Origin: Symbiodinium natans
Taxonomy: Eukaryota > Sar > Dinophyceae > Suessiales > Symbiodiniaceae
Direction: 5' to 3'
Length of the DNA: 64,000 bases
NCBI GenBank assembly: GCA_905221605.1
Contig: CAJNDS010001046.1
Span: 509,103 to 573,102, forward strand
Of this stretch, positions 62,621 through 64,000 are shown in pieces (position 1 is the stretch's first letter; each line of letters opens with the position of its first letter). The translations under genes and the position numbers were made by a program. The notes under the pieces were generated by a model. The model was not told the origin of the DNA. It saw only the letters and a program-made list of their open reading frames with translations, and did not search any database.

Positions 62621-64000
62621 ATGCCATCGCCGGCACCGCTTCGGCCTCCCGATCAGCGAGCCCCTCCCCCCCTTGCTGTGGCAGGTGAGCAGATGGGGGA
62701 AGGACGAAGCCCAAAGAGAGGAGGTTATCACGCATGAGCGGTGACAGCGAGTGAAGGCGGGTGACTGTGAATCCAACTAAGAGAACTCGATCACCAGTCC
62801 ACGCCTCGGTTTGATGGAAGCAGTTGTGAGCCTGGAGCTCCTGCGGAGCCCGGGCCACTGGGAGAAGAACGCCTTTGCGCGGGATGCCGCGAACCATGCG
62901 CACGACATGACCGTGGCTGCTTTCCATCCAAACCTGCCCATCTTGGAAAGTGGTCAATGCAAGAAGCAAGTTTGGATAAGGCGCGTTGTGCACGTCTTTG
63001 TGCATAGTACTCTTGACGTTATTGAACACCACAAGAGAACTAAAGGGCTTGTTGGGGAAGGCATCACGCAGGAGCAAGGTGAGGCACTTAAGGGACTGAG
63101 GGAACAGCCGGCAAGAACGGCGCAAACCCGTGACGCCACCCTTAGTGTAGGCTCCGCCGAAGAAGGCCTTGCCGCCACTTTGCTCCGGGGCCGCATCTGC
63201 CACTGCTGCCGGATGCGGTGCTTCGTATTCGAGCAGGCGGGCCAGAGCTTCTCCATCATGTTTCCCAAGCTTACGCGAATCGGACTGCTCTAGCAAGCAT
63301 GTGGCGAACTGTTCAGCCGGATGGCCGACGTCGTCTGTAGCGCGCCCAGACATCTGCCAATCACATGCCATCTGCACCACATGTTCACAGAAGGCCAACG
63401 GAAGAGGTGTGTCCGTTTTCCAACTTCCATCGTGCGCTATGCCGGCGCCACCATGATGCAAATGCTCGCACCGGCCAATTGGCCCTACATAGGACCCTGT
63501 TGCATCGAACTGCGGCCATCTGAGCTGCGCCTCAGGGCCTGCTAAATTGGTTGCCAGCCTCGTGGGGTGAGGGAGATCGCCCCCGAAAGTGCACATGTGT
63601 ACTGCCCATGTTGCCGCATGTTCATCACCTTCCACAAATGCACGAAGCTCATCAAGTTGCCAAATGCTAGCTGGTCTTTGACCCGAATGTAAAGCACCCA
63701 GATCTTCTGGATGGACGAGTAGCCAACCCATGCCCGATTTGATTGCCGCTTTGATTACGTTGAAAGACTGCCGCAAGTAAAAATTTTCTCGATCAACAGC
63801 GGCACGCGACCTCTCTGCCAACCAAGGAAAACCAAAAGGATAAGTGTGCGACCTGGAAGGACCAGGCCCATGCCGCCCTGTCCTGCGGCGCTCTCTTGCA
63901 CGACTGAACGTCTTGCAAGGCGGCGAAAGCAAAACAATATCCCATGAATGTTCATGAATCTCGGTGAAAATGCGATCCCATGCCTCTGGTTTAAACCATG
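62448..64000 (-). CDS. Retroelement protein: C5-methyltransferase-like plus 2OG-Fe(II) dioxygenase-like domains (partial)
   Basis: Open to the window edge; the frame continues upstream of the first listed start as AWDRIFTEIHEHSWDIVLL. The N-terminal domain has LLSPPCKTFSRARERR, like methyltransferase motif IV ('PPC..fS'), then WLLVHPEDLG in the motif VI position. The second domain (~62750-63060) has STMHKDVHN, an H-x-D pair (His311, Asp313 counted from codon 63932), strands LLLALTTFQDGQVWME, and a distal CFHQTEAWTGDRVLLVGF (His373, Arg382), the H-x-D...H...R set of 2-oxoglutarate/Fe(II) oxygenases. The tail is SGGTILEAP repeats. Motif I of a methyltransferase is outside the window or absent. 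RT and RNase H follow downstream on the same strand. Confidence 0.6.
   Translation of the reverse strand, partial: WFKPEAWDRIFTEIHEHSWDIVLLSPPCKTFSRARERRRTGRHGPGPSRSHTYPFGFPWLAERSRAAVDRENFYLRQSFNVIKAAIKSGMGWLLVHPEDLGALHSGQRPASIWQLDELRAFVEGDEHAATWAVHMCTFGGDLPHPTRLATNLAGPEAQLRWPQFDATGSYVGPIGRCEHLHHGGAGIAHDGSWKTDTPLPLAFCEHVVQMACDWQMSGRATDDVGHPAEQFATCLLEQSDSRKLGKHDGEALARLLEYEAPHPAAVADAAPEQSGGKAFFGGAYTKGGVTGLRRSCRLFPQSLKCLTLLLRDAFPNKPFSSLVVFNNVKSTMHKDVHNAPYPNLLLALTTFQDGQVWMESSHGHVVRMVRGIPRKGVLLPVARAPQELQAHNCFHQTEAWTGDRVLLVGFTVTRLHSLSPLMRDNLLSLGFVLPPSAHLPQQGGEGLADREAEAVPAMALQQHELHAANTPSGGTILEAPDPGSSTASGGTILEAPGPILGTPSGGTILEAPGLAF

Noticed and set aside
62168-62776. 202-codon minus-strand ORF rich in EGPSWRHL repeats
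   Set aside because: It is an alternative frame of the CCAGGATGGTCCCTCC minisatellite overlapping the methyltransferase/dioxygenase-like ORF.

Overview
The window is nuclear DNA from a eukaryote, most likely a dinoflagellate (Symbiodiniaceae or a relative). The evidence is: TTTAGGG-type telomeric repeats inside the sequence; a conserved spliceosome gene (PRPF4/Prp4 homologue) broken into many small exons by introns bounded AG|G on both sides, some apparently without a GT donor; an extreme load of micro- and minisatellites; and retroelements of kinds reported from dinoflagellates, including a LINE-like element that carries a cytosine-C5 DNA methyltransferase. Nothing looks bacterial: no operons, no Shine-Dalgarno spacing, no CRISPR. 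I recognised no tRNA or rRNA gene.

Layout. 1-0.5 kb is a TG microsatellite. 4.2-10.0 kb (minus) holds PRPF4, with WD40 exons nearest the left and the N-terminal exons on the right. 10.2-11.7 kb (minus) has unrecognised coding-like stretches. 11.7-14.1 kb is satellite-like: an interstitial telomeric tract, a ~230-bp tandem repeat and a ~125-bp tandem repeat. 14-25 kb is mostly simple repeats, with a possible BTB-like gene (minus, 19.8-21.4 kb) and a tyrosine-recombinase-like fragment (22.2-22.6 kb). 25.3-32.6 kb is a damaged LINE-like element (copy 1, plus strand) with the methyltransferase and an AP-like endonuclease; part of it is inverted and its reverse transcriptase (RT) is missing. 32.6-43.9 kb is a separate GC-rich multi-ORF module (alpha/beta-hydrolase-like protein, UPF1-like SF1 helicase, large unknown protein) ending in two near-identical 3' tails, each with an A-run. 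44.0-49.1 kb contains Ty1/copia Gag and protease fragments between inverted minisatellite arrays. 50.7-59.4 kb (minus) is copy 2 of the LINE-like element, with endonuclease and RT but a methyltransferase lacking its AdoMet-binding motif. 59.4-60.2 kb is a pair of 233-bp direct repeats. 60.2-64.0 kb (minus, running off the window) is a different retroelement with RT, RNase H, a methyltransferase-like domain and a 2-oxoglutarate/Fe(II) dioxygenase-like domain.

How parts fit. In the LINE-like element a giant ORF1 (unknown N-terminal region plus methyltransferase) overlaps ORF2 (endonuclease-RT) by ATGA in both copies, suggesting coupled translation. The two copies have different lesions, so each shows parts the other has lost. 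Two unrelated retroelements in one window each carry DNA-modification-type domains, the strongest biological theme here. All boundaries and names rest on reading motifs by eye; no database search was possible.
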